Of a stretch of DNA of 64,000 nt, positions 1 through 10,870 are shown in pieces (positions within the stretch are counted from its first letter, which is position 1; each line of letters starts with the position of its first letter). The notes beneath the pieces were generated by a model. The model saw only the letters and a list, made by a program, of their open reading frames with translations, was not told the DNA's origin and did no database searches. Both the position numbers and the translations under genes were made by a program. The stretch is from Rhodamnia argentea (lineage: Eukaryota; Streptophyta; Magnoliopsida; Myrtales; Myrtaceae): contig NC_063150.1 of assembly GCF_020921035.1 (NCBI RefSeq), forward strand, positions 5,084,001 through 5,148,000. Direction: 5' to 3'.

Positions 1-3000
1 ATCTGAATTTACTACCCACTCTACGCATTTACCGCAAGTTTAATCCGTTGAATCCATTGTCTACTCGGGCATAACTACTATGGCTCAAATCACTCAAAGA
101 GTGATATGCTTTTGCTATCGTATTCTTCATCTCAAGTTTCATTTTCCCGCATCCAATGTAAAGTTACCAAAGATTAGTCATACACAAAATCCAAAATGAA
201 GGATATAATGCATACAAGGCATTCCGGTAGGCTTAGCAAGTCGGACTCGTAGTTAGATAATGTATCGGTTTTGCGGTTTTCAATCTACTAAGGCAAAGAC
301 AGATAGAAAGGAGATTGATAGTCAAAACAACCAAGTCAGTAAGGTCCAACCATAAGCTAAGTGCACGAATTTCCTACTAAGACGCTTACATCAATTTATA
401 ATCATTTTATCAATGGAAATCCTCCTTTATGAATTGGTGTTTGGTACAACACTCCTTTTTTTGTCTACGACTAAAACGCGGTGATTGCCTAGCGTATCTA
501 ATCTTTTGTTCTCGTCATGTTCCGCTTGTTTTACGAAAAAGCGAATGACTTGAAAATTATTCCCTTTAAAAATGATTGCATATATTACTTACCCAAACGA
601 GCGAATGAAAAAAATATTCTCACCGTATACGAAAGTAAGACATAAAAATTATTATTGATAATGAAATATTATTTATTTTTAATTAGTACAAACGATCGGT
701 TTTCGGAAAATATATTCCAATTTTCGTTTTTCGTTATTATAAACACACTCTTAGCTTGCATTTGCAAATTGTCATTCCAACCAACTAGAAATCAATTCAA
801 TTATTATTGTATTTGATATCTTTGAATCTATAACTTATTTGACACTCTATGTAGAGATCAACAACCGCATCTTTGCACGTTGATATTCATCAACCCCGCA
901 TATTTCAAACGGCCGTCCATCGTCCACGGCAAATAGGACACCATATCAATGATTTTCGATCGAAATTGGCCGAAAAGATTAAATTAAAAAAACGTTGAAA
1001 GATTTAGGACTAAATTGACATAATTGAAAGGTTTTATGACTAAATTGGCTATTGCGCAATTTTGTAAACAATTTTCTTGATAACTTGTCCTACTTTTACA
1101 AAGTCACCTCGGTAAGATATTTAATTTTTTGGAACGCACGCATGGTCAGAATTTTAATCACCAAATAAAATCCAAACTCATCAAACCTATTCAAGCCCAA
1201 AGTGCACTAAGCCTAAATAAGCCTAATTGAATAGTAGTCCACCGCACTTTAATCACTCTAAAACCATTTTATAATATACCCGATACTAACCCCATTTTCC
1301 ATTATCATATTATCATTTTTCTTCTTTTCATCATTTTCTATAGTCTTCCCAAATATGACCAGAAACCTCATTCATCTTTTCATTAACATTTCTACAGCAC
1401 ACAAAACACAATCGAGAATCAACACATCAAAGTATGAACTCATATACTCCACCATTAATCCACATATATTCATCACTAAATCACCACTGCCATTTGCCTC
1501 CGGTTATCGGACTACGGCCTCAACAACCACCACCTTGAAACACTGGTTATACCCAACATTCCAAACATGCAAGAACAAAAACTTGCGGAACCGGACAGAA
1601 GCAAATCAATGCAAATAAGGATCAACACCATATCCGATAAACCCCCATTACAAAACAGCAAGAACAAAAGCATCAGCATAAAACGTGCCAGCAAGCATTT
1701 GGGGAAATTCATAAAGAATGTCGACTCAAACTACTAAAGCTTTGAATAATGCTTGACAATTTCACAACCAAAGGAATCGCGTTGGCTAAGAAAGACAAAA
1801 CAGCCACTAACGGTTAACGGGACGGTGAGGGTGAGTCATATTATACCAAATCTAAATTCACCACCCACTCCCATAGAATGATGCAATTTTAATCCGTTGA
1901 ATCCATTGTCTACCTGGGCATAACTACTATGACTCAAATCACTCAAAGAGTGATATTCTTTTGCTATCGTATTCCTCATCTCAGTTGTACTTTTTCTGCA
2001 TCCAATGTAAAGTTACCAAAGATTTGTCATAGACAAAATCCAAAATGAAGGATATAATGCATACAAGGCACACACGAAGGCTTAGCAAGTCGGACTCGTT
2101 TTTGATAATGCAACAGTTTAACGGTCTTCAATCTAACAAAGCAAAGACAAATAGAAAGGAGATTGAGAGTCAAAACAACCAAGTTAGTAAGTACCAACCA
2201 CAAGTTAAGTGCACGAATTTCCTACTAAGACGCATACATCAATTTATAATCATTTTATCAATGGAAATCCTCCTTTATGAATTGGTGTTTGGTACCACGC
2301 TCCTTTTTTTCGACTACGACTAGAACGCGGTGATTGCCTAGTGTGTCTAATCTTTTGTCCTCGTCATGTTCCGTTTGTTTCACGAAAAAACGAACAACTT
2401 GAAAATTTTTCCCTTTAAAAATGATTGCATATATCACTTATGCAAACGACCGAATGAAAAAAAAACATTCTCATCGTGCACGATAGTAAGACATAAAAAT
2501 TATTATTGATAATGAAATATTATTTATTTTTAATTAGTACAAACGATCATTTTCGGGAAAATATATTCCAATTCATTCGTTTTTCGCGATATAAACACAC
2601 TCTTAGCTTGCATTTGCAAATTATCATTCCAACCAACTAGAAATCAATTCAATTAATATTGTATTTGATATCTCTGAATCTATAACTTATTTAGACACTC
2701 TATGTAGAGATCAACAACCGCATCTTTGCACGTTAATATTCATCAACCCTCCTTATTTCGGAGGGCCATCCGTTGGACACGCCGCATAAGACACCATATC
2801 AATGATTTTCGATCGAAATCGGCCGAAAAGATTAAATTAAAAAAACGTTGAAAGATTTAGGACTAAATTGACATAATTGGAAGGTTTTAAGACTAAATTG
2901 GCTATTGCGCAATTTTGTAAACAATTTTCTAGATAACTTTCCTACTTTTAAAAAGTCACTTCCACAAGATATTTAATTTTCTGGAAGGCACGCATGTTGT

Positions 3001-4065
3001 GGATTTTAATCACCAAATAAAATCTAAACTCACCAAACCTAATCAAGCCCAAAGTGCACCAGGCCTAAATAAGCCTAATTGAATAGTAGTCCACTGCACT
3101 TTAACCACTCTAAAACCATTTTATAATATACCCGATACTAACCCCATTTTCCATTATCATATCATCATTTTTCTTCTTTTTATCATTTTCTACGGTCTTC
3201 CCAAATATGTCAAAAAACCTCCTTCATCTTTTCATTAACACCTCTACAACACACATAGCACGATCGAGAATTAACACATCAAAGTATGAACTCATATACT
3301 CCACCATTAATCCACATATATTCAACACTAAATCACCAATTATTTTTTGCCTCCAAATTGGTCCTTATGCTAGGCCAAGGCTTCCACACCTTGATTTTAT
3401 AATTTTTTAATTTTTGCAAATTTACAATGAACAAATTTTGGCACAATACAAGCAAACCAATGCAAACAAGGATCAACACCCAATCCAATAATCCCATCAT
3501 TACAAAACAGCAAGAACAAAAGCATCGGGACAAAACATGCTAGCAAGCATTTGGGGAAATTCATAAATGATGTGGACTCAAACTACTAAAACTTTGAATA
3601 ACGCTTGACAATTTTGTGACTAAGGGAACCACGTTGGCTAAGAAAGATAAAACAACCACTAACGGTTAACGGGACGGTGAGGGTGAGTCCCATTATACCA
3701 AATCTGAATTCACCACCCACTCCACATAGCAGTCGCAATTTCAATCTATTGAATCCATTGTCTACTTGGGCATAACTACTACGGCTCAAATCACTCAAAG
3801 AGTGATATGCTTTTGCTATCGTATTCCTCATCTCGTTTGTACTTTTCCCGCATCCAAATTAAAGTTACCAAAGATTTGTCATAGACAAAATCCAAAATGA
3901 AGGATAGAATGTAGATAAGGTATACTAGAAGGCTTAGCAAGTCGGACTCGTACTTTGATAATGCAACGGTTTTATGGTCTTCAATTTAACAAAACAAAGA
4001 CAGATAGAAAGGAAATTGAGAGTCAAAACAACCAGGTTAAGTAAGTACCAACCACAAGCTAAGTG
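1..4065. repeat. Tandem array of a ~1.85-kb unit, two copies plus a partial third
   Basis: The stretch repeats with a period of about 1850 bp. The words starting near 196, 2046 and 3896 (AATGAAGGATA..ATG) and near 45, 1898 and 3747 (GAATCCATTGTCTAC) recur in the same order. Units run about 1-1850, 1851-3700 and 3700-4065, and the last is cut off at the junction with the next array. Copies differ by scattered substitutions and small indels, so the duplication is not recent. The unit is AT-rich and has no convincing coding sequence: the short reading frames in it are not kept open between copies. The function is unknown and it may derive from a degraded transposon. The window edge cuts the first unit, so the array may extend further left. 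Confidence 0.85.
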
Positions 4066-4127
4066 CATGATTCATTTCGCTCATGGTAAAACTTGTTTTC
4101 CATAATTGTACAAAATATCCATCTCAC

Positions 4128-4252
4128 CTTTGCCAGGTCCACCTTCCGTTCGTGATAGTTGGCAATGGCATTCAAGCTATTGTCGATTGATTTTGCAAAA
4201 GCAGACACTATTGCATCTGCTTTCTTCAATGGCAAGCCTCTAACTCACGAAC
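4128..4252 (-). pseudogene. Exon-like fragment, array copy 1 (frame broken)
   Basis: This is the first of four homologous blocks that look like one internal exon on the minus strand, ending at a GTGAGATGG donor. Compared with copies 2 and 4 it has lost bases near its start, so the reading frame is interrupted. It is described because its preserved borders help define the ancestral exon. Confidence 0.4.
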
Positions 4253-5175
4253 CTGTATTGTTAAAGAGAAAAACAAAAAAAAAATCATGAAGATAATCAT
4301 CAATTGTCAATGAGGAAATGGACAATCAAGATGAAATGTAAATTACCAACTCTGATTCATTCGGGGTGGACTTCAAATACATTCTCGAGAGGTTTTTCGA
4401 CGGACTATTGCCGAAGCTTCCCACTTGAAAAAAACATTTGTAATAAAGCCATACCGTGAGAGAAACAAGAATAAATCAATACCTAAAAGCAATTGTAATT
4501 GCTTTTATTAACCAATTCCGAACCATTGACAAAAACTCCACTCAATTAACTCGGTTAACCACGAACCGATGTGAATGAACACATGCATTTCTAAACACAC
4601 AAATAACCGCTAAGCTAACTCCAGCTCCTCTTCGACCAAAAAAAAAAAAAACTCCAGCTCCTCACATTCAATTGGGACAGATCCACTGCACAAACAAAAG
4701 AAATTGATGCCCTGGTTTCCATATTCTCTTGGAGACCAAATAACGATAGCATAGTTATATGTATTACTCCATCTATTCATACTAGAAGTTAACATTCACC
4801 AGGTTACCGATTCATCCAACTGCAGATTGCGCAACCCAAGAAAAAGTCTACCAATCCAATTCCGCGTCAACTTTAATGAACACGAGGGTAGAATAACACG
4901 CGAACACCAAGACGAGGGTGATGCTCCCCTGAGCCCCAATAGGGCGGCCCTCGCTCAGATAGGGCGAGGGCCACCTTAATAGCGAGGGCCGTTCTACTCG
5001 GGCTCGGGTGAGGAGACGATGGATAAAACAGGGTCGTACGAAACTCACTGGGACGAGGAAGGTGGCCGGCGGATGGCGGCGATGGAGCTGGCGGGTCACG
5101 GGAGCCGCGGACGAGGGAGTGAACCGAGAGCCACGGGAGTGCCGATGTTTTAGGTCAACGGAAGTGACAAAGAGG

Positions 5176-5536
5176 TAGACATGGCCACAAGCCGTGAACC
5201 TGCAGTTTCGGTTCATGAACCGGTGGTTTCGGTTCGTGGCTATGCTTGAATCAGAACGGGCTCTTGAAGAGGCGATCCCGGCTCCGGGCCTGTTCCGGTA
5301 CAGCCCAATTTTAGGCCTTTGGGGAGAAAAGAGCTTCTTTTTTTTTTTTTTTTTTTGCTGTTCTAAACCGGTTTGGAACCGTCAAGTCCCGGGCCAATTC
5401 TAAATTTTTTTAAACCGTAATAGGCCCGTGAGGGGTCGGGCCGGTTCCAATTCGAATCGACGGTCCCGGCCAACGGGCCGGTTCCAATTATTCCACGGGC
5501 TAGTTCTGAGGCCAAACCGGCCCGTGGCCATGTCTA
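5176..5536. mobile_element. hAT-type MITE, copy in unit 1
   Basis: The element starts TAGACATGGCCAC and ends in the inverse, GTGGCCATGTCTA. It is built of many AACCGG/CCGGTT words and holds a poly-T tract near 5337. The flanking 8-mers CAAAGAGG (left) and TGAAGAGG (right) match at six of eight positions, as an aged 8-bp target-site duplication typical of hAT elements would. No transposase is encoded. Confidence 0.7.
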
Positions 5537-6035
5537 TGAAGAGGGAAAGGGAGTCTCGTTGCTTTTATGTTTTATCGAGGAGAATATAATATTTTGTGTT
5601 TCTCGAAAGCGGCTCTTCAAGAATCAATTTTTGTTTTGTTCTTATTTTTGCTCCAAAATTATTTGCAAAAATAAAAATAAAATTCGAATGTTTTTTGTTC
5701 TAAAAAATATAATCCAAAAATCAGAATAGTTACAATAATAAAACTAGTATACAAAATTGATTTACAAACTTAGTCTGCTTCATGATTTAGTAAATCAATT
5801 TTTTCATCCAATCTTAAGGAGTTTTGCATATCGGATGTGTTTGTCCTTTTGATAAAAAAAAGAAGTTTTTGTCCTAAGTTGAAAAGTTGAATTCAATGTT
5901 TAAGTGATGGAAAAGGTCTTGTACCTTGTAAGTCACATTTTTTCCTTCTTCGATCCCAGTAAAAAAACTATAATTTTGCAAAGATATTTTAACTTATTTT
6001 GTAAACCATCCATGCCCTAAATAGGTGGGTATTCC

Positions 6036-6184
6036 TAGATATGGCCACGGGCCGGTTTGGGCCCGGAACCGGCCGATGGAATAACCAGAACCGGCCCGTT
6101 AACCGGGACCGGCGGTTCCTAACCGAAACCGGCTCGGCCCCTCATGGGCCGATTCCGATTTTAAAAACTTAGGAACCAGCCCAA
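6036..6184. mobile_element. Truncated inverted copy of the hAT-type MITE (also at 8147-8297 and 10204-10345)
   Basis: TAGATATGGCCACGGGCCGG starts a block that reads as the reverse complement of the right half of the MITE at 5176-5536 and ends near ..TTAGGAACCAGCCCAA without the second terminus. The same truncated block occurs at the end of the other two units. Each unit thus holds one complete and one half element in opposite orientation, which could pair into long hairpins. Confidence 0.6.
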
Positions 6185-6279
6185 CCAAGTTAGTAAGTAC
6201 CAACCACAAGCTAAGTGCATGATTCATTTCGCTCACACTTAAATTTGTTTTCCAAACTTATACGGAATATCCATCTTAC

Positions 6280-6411
6280 CCTTGTCAAGTCCACCTTCCG
6301 TTCGTGACAATTGGCAATGACATTCAAGCTATTGCCAATTGAGTTTGCAAACGCAGACACTATTGCATATGCTTGCTTCAATGGCAAGCCTTGACTTTCC
6401 AACTCGGGAAC
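6280..6411 (-). pseudogene. Exon-like fragment, array copy 2 (frame open)
   Basis: On the minus strand an acceptor (AATTCAG) is followed by 132 nt of open frame and a consensus donor GTAAGATGG. The 44-residue translation begins VPELESQGLPLKQAYAIVSA and ends with ..NCHERKVDLTR. The pattern 'E-x-x-G-(L/V)-P-x-K-Q-A-x-A ... NSL..V' recalls the conserved helix of plant DUF1640 / CCDC90-type mitochondrial coiled-coil proteins. That resemblance is from memory and weak. No start codon or full set of flanking exons was found, so this is a captured or leftover gene piece, not a gene. Confidence 0.4.
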
Positions 6412-7314
6412 CTGAATTGTTAAAGAGAAAAACCAAAAAAAAAAAAAAACCACAAAGAAAATCATCAATTATCAATAAGGAAATGGATAATCGAGATGAA
6501 ATGTAAATTACTAACTCTGATTCGTTCAGAGTGGACTTCGAATACATTCTCGAGAGATGTTTCAAGGAGTTGTTGCCGAAGCTTCCCACTTGAAGAAAGT
6601 TTTGTAATAAAACCATACTTTGAGACAAACGAGAATAAATCAATACATAGAAGCTTTTGTAATTGCTTTTATAATCCAATTCCGAACCATTGGCAAAAAC
6701 TCCACTCAGTTAACCATGAACCGATGTCAATGAACACATGCATTTCTAAACACACAAACAACCACTCGGTTAACTCCAGCTCCTCTTCGAAAAAAAAAAC
6801 TCCGACTCCTCACATTCAATTGGGAGAGAAGCATTGCACAAACAAAAGAAATTGATGCCCCGATTTCCATATTCTCTTGGAGACCAACTAAGAGTTGGTG
6901 AGCATAGTTATATGTATTACTCCATCTACTCATACTAGAAGTTAACATTCACCGGGTCATTGATTGATCGAACTGCAGATCACGTAACCCAAGAAAAAGT
7001 CTACCAACACAATTCCACGTCAACTTCAATGAACACGAGGGTAAAACAATACACGAATACCAGCACGAGGTGACGTTCCCCGAGCCCTAGTAGAGCGACC
7101 TTTACTCGGATCAGGTGAGGGTCGTCCTACTCGGACACAAGCGAAGAGACGAGGGCAAAATAGGGTCGTGCGAAACTCACCGGGACAAGGAAGGCGAACA
7201 ACGGACAGCGGCCGTGGAGTTGATGGGTCACGGGAGCGGCGGACGAGGGAGTGAACTTAGAGCCGAGAACTGCGGAAGTGGCGATGTTTTAGGTCGACGG
7301 AAGTGACGAAGAGG

Positions 7315-7649
7315 TAGACATGGCCACGGGCCGTGAATCGGCGATTCTAGTTCATAAACCCGTGGTTCCGGTTTGTGGCCATGCTTGAATCGGAATCGAC
7401 TCTTGAAGGGGCGGTCTCAATTCAGGCGGGTTCAACGGCCGGTTTCGGTTCGGCCCAATATTAGGCCCTTGGGGAGAAAAGTGCTGTTTTTTTTTTTTTT
7501 TTTTCTTGTTAGGAATTGTTGGTTCCGGCCCGGTTCCAAATTTTTTAAAGCGTAATTGGCCCATGAGGGGCCGGGCTGGGTCCTGTTCAAAATCGACGGT
7601 CCCGATTAACGGGCCGGTTTTGGGCCAAACCGGCCCGTGGCCATGTCTA
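7315..7649. mobile_element. hAT-type MITE, copy in unit 2
   Basis: It has the same terminal inverted repeats as the copy in unit 1. The flanking 8-mers are CGAAGAGG and CGAAGAAG, seven of eight identical and the best-preserved target-site duplication of the three. The element sits at the same place in its 2.1-kb unit, so it moved with the tandem duplication and is not an independent insertion. Confidence 0.7.
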
Positions 7650-8392
7650 CGAAGAAGGAAAGAGAGTCTCATTGCTTTTATGTTTTATTTAGGAGAATAT
7701 AATATTTTTTGTTTCTCGAAAGCGGTTCTTCAAGAATCAATTTTTAGTTTGTTCTTATTTTTGCTCAAGAATTATTTTCAAAAATAAAAATAAAAATAGA
7801 ATTTTTTTTGTTCTAAAAAATAAAATCCGAGAATCAAAATGGTTACAATAATAAGACTAGCATACAAAATTCATTTACAAACATAGTCTGCTTCATGATT
7901 TAGTAAATCAATTTTTCCATTCAATCTTAAGGAGTTTAGCAAATCAGATGTGTTTGTCCTTTTGATAAAAAAAAAAAAATTTGTCCTAAATTGAAAAGTT
8001 GAATTCAATGTTTTAATGATGAAAAAGGTCTTGTCCCTTGTAAATAACATTTTTTCCTTCTTCAATCCCAGTGAAAAGGCTGTAATTTTACAAAAAGATT
8101 TTAGCTTATTTTGTAAACCATATGTGCACTAAATCGATTGGTATTCTGAGACATGGCCACGGGCTAATTTGGGCCCGAAATCGACTCTTGGAATAATCGG
8201 AACCGGCCCATTGATCGGGACCAGCGATTTCGAACCGAAACCGGTCCGGCCCCTCACGGGGCCGATTCCGATTTTAAAAACTTAGGAACCAGCCCAACCA
8301 AGTTAGTAAGTACCAACCACAAGTTAAGTGCATGATTCATTTCGCTCGTACTTAAATTTATTTTTCACACTTGTACAACATATCCATCTTAC

Positions 8393-8523
8393 CCTTACCA
8401 AGTCCACAATCCGTTCGTGACGGTTGCAATGACATTCAAGCTATTGCCGATTGATTTTGCAAACGCAGACACTATTGCATCAGCTTACTTCAATGGCAAG
8501 CCTCCGACTTCCCGCTCGTGAGC
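8393..8523 (-). pseudogene. Exon-like fragment, array copy 3 (stop codon)
   Basis: The block corresponds to copy 2 but carries a TAA where copies 2 and 4 read CAA in the LPLKQA segment, plus a short deletion later. The splice-like borders are still visible. It is clearly non-coding now. Confidence 0.4.
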
Positions 8524-9416
8524 CTGTATTGTTAAAGAGAAAAATTTTAAAAAAAATTCACAAAGATAATCATCAATTGTCAATGAGGAAATGGATAATT
8601 GAGATGATATGTAAATTACCAACTCTGATTTGTTCAGAGTGGACTTCGAATACATTCTTGCTAAAGCTTCCCACTTGAAGAAACTTTTGTAATAAAGTCA
8701 TACTATGAGAGAAACAAGAATAAATCAATACCTAAAAGTTTTTGTAATTGTTTTCATAAACCAATTCCGAACCATTGACAAAAACTCCACTCGGTTAACT
8801 CGGTTAACTATGAACCGACATGAATGAACGCATGCATTTCTAAACACATAAATAACCACTCGGTTAACTCCAGCTCCTATTCGACCAAAAACAAAAAACT
8901 CTAGCTCCTCACATTCAATTGGGGTAGATCCACCGCACAAACAAAAGAAATTGATGCCCTGGTTTCCATATTCTCTTGGAGACCAAATAACAGTTGATGA
9001 GCATACTTATATGTACTACACCATCTACTCATACTAGAAGTTGACATTCACCAGGTCACCGATTAATTAAATTGCAGATTACGCAATCGAAGAAAAAGTC
9101 TACCAATACAATTCCAAGTCAACTTCAATGAACACGAGGGTAAAACAACACACGAACAACAGCACGAGGGCGATACTCGCCCGACCCCCGATAGGGCGGC
9201 CCTCGCTCAGATTTGGCGAGGGTCGTCCTACTCGAGCTCGGGTGAGGAGACGAGGGACAAAACAGGGTTGTACGAAACTCACCCGGACGAGGAAGGTGGA
9301 CAACGGACGGTAGCGGTGGAGCCGGCAGGTCACGGGAGTCGCGAACGACGGAGCGAACTAAGAGCCAAGAGCCGCGGGAGTACCAATGTTTTAGGTCGAC
9401 GTAAATGACAAAGAGT

Positions 9417-9706
9417 TAGACATGGCCACGGGCCGTGAACCGGCGGTTCCGGTTGATGAACCGGTGATTCCAATTCGTGGCCATACTTGAACCGGAACTG
9501 GCCCTTGAAGGGGCGGTCCCGGTTTGAGGCGGGTTTAAGGGCCGGTTCCGGTTCAGCCCAAGTTTAGGCCGTTGGGGCAAAAAGAGCTGCTTTTGTTTTT
9601 TTTTTTTTTTTTTTTGCATTTCGGAATTGACGCTCCTGGTCAACAGGCCGGTTCTGGTTATTCCACGGGCCGATTTCGGAGCCAAACCGGCCCGTGGCCT
9701 TGTCTA
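9417..9706. mobile_element. hAT-type MITE, copy in unit 3 (internally deleted)
   Basis: The termini are conserved (TAGACATGGCC..GGCCTTGTCTA), but the inside is about 45-70 bp shorter than in the other two copies because the stretch after the poly-T run is missing. Position within the unit is unchanged. Confidence 0.65.
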
Positions 9707-10442
9707 CGAAGAAGGAAAGGGATTCTCGCTACTTTTATGTTTTATCCAAGGGAAGATAATATTTTGTGTTTCTCGAAAGCGGTTCTTCAAGAATCAATTT
9801 TTTTTTGTTCTTATTTTTGCCCTAAAATTATTTACAAAAATAAAATTAAAATCAGAACTTCTTTTGTTCTAAAAAATAAAATCCGAGAATCAGAATGGTT
9901 ACAATAATAAGACTAGTATACAAAATTGATTTACAATCTTTGTCTACTTCATGATTTAGTAAATCAATTTTTTCATTCAATCTTAAGGGGTTTAGCATAC
10001 CAGATGTGTTTGTTCTTTTGATAAAAATAAAAAATTTTGTCCTAAAGTGAAAAGTTGAATTCAATGTTTCAATGATGAAAAAGGTCTTGTCCCTTGTAAG
10101 TCACATTTTTTCTTTCTTCAATTCCAGTGAAAATGATGTAATTTTGCAAAGATATTTTAGCTTATTTTGTAAACCATCCGTGCACTAAATTGGTGAGTAT
10201 TCCTAGACATGGCCACGGGCTTGTTTAGGCCCGGAATCGGCCCGTGGAATAACCGGAACCGGCCCGTTGACCAGGACCGGCTGTTCGGAACCGGAATCGG
10301 CCCTTCACGGGCCGATTCCGATTTTAAAAACTTAGGAACCGGCCCAACAAAGTTAGAAAATACGAACCACAAGCTAAGTGCGTGATTCATTTCGCTCGCG
10401 CTTAAATTTATTTTCCAGACTTGTACAGAATATCCATCTTAC

Positions 10443-10573
10443 CCTTGCTAGGTCCATCTTCCGTTCGTGACAGTTGACAATTACATTCAAGCTATTGTAG
10501 ATTGATTTTGCAAATGCGGTTACTGTTGCATCTGCTTGCTTCAATGGCAAGCCTCCAGCTTCCCACTCGCGAA
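10443..10573 (-). pseudogene. Exon-like fragment, array copy 4 (frame open)
   Basis: The frame is open from an AG acceptor to a GTAAGATGG donor and translates as VREWEAGGLPLKQADATVTA and onward to ..NCHERKMDLAR. It agrees with copy 2 at most positions. Retention of an open frame in two of four diverged copies is compatible with chance over about 130 nt, so it is not proof of function. Confidence 0.4.
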
Positions 10574-10870
10574 CTTGTATTTTTAAAGAGAAAAACAAAA
10601 AAAAAAATCACAAAGATAATCATCAATTGCCGGTGAGGAAATGGACAATCAAGATTAAATGTCAATTACCAACTCTGATTTGTTCAGAGTGGACTTCAAA
10701 TACATTCTCAAAAGGTGTTTCGACGGGAAACTTCCCACTTGAAGAAACATTTGTAATAAAGCTGTACTGTGAGAAAAACGAGAATAAATCAATATCTAGA
10801 AGCTTTTGTAATTGCTTTCATAAACCAATTCCGAACCATTGGCAAAAACTCCACTCAGTTAAACTCTAGC

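Larger units (their letters stand above)
4066..10870. repeat. Tandem array of a ~2.1-kb unit, three copies plus a partial fourth
   Basis: A marker reading GATTCATTTCGCTC occurs near 4069, 6219, 8334 and 10383, giving periods of about 2150, 2115 and 2050 bp. Each full unit holds the same parts in order: an exon-like piece, a second conserved block (near 4320, 6490, 8590, 10640), the word ACTAGAAGTT(A/G)ACATTCACC, a GC-rich hAT-type MITE, an AT-rich block, and a truncated inverted piece of the same MITE. The unit border contains ACCAACCACAAG(C/T)TAAGTGCA, which also sits inside the 1.85-kb unit, so the two arrays share sequence at their junction. The fourth copy stops near 10870-11050. No intact gene is present. 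Confidence 0.85.

Noticed and set aside
7352..7672. Frames rich in Gly, Pro and Arg inside the hAT-type MITEs
   Set aside because: They are translations of AACCGG repeats and do not persist between copies.
4610..9000. Repeated frame beginning MLTSSM(N/S)RWSNTYNYA in successive array units
   Set aside because: It recurs only because the DNA is tandemly repeated; lengths and frames differ between copies and no family is recognisable.
1..10870. Possible CRISPR-like or satellite array
   Set aside because: Units of 1.85 and 2.1 kb with mobile elements inside are too long and complex for either.
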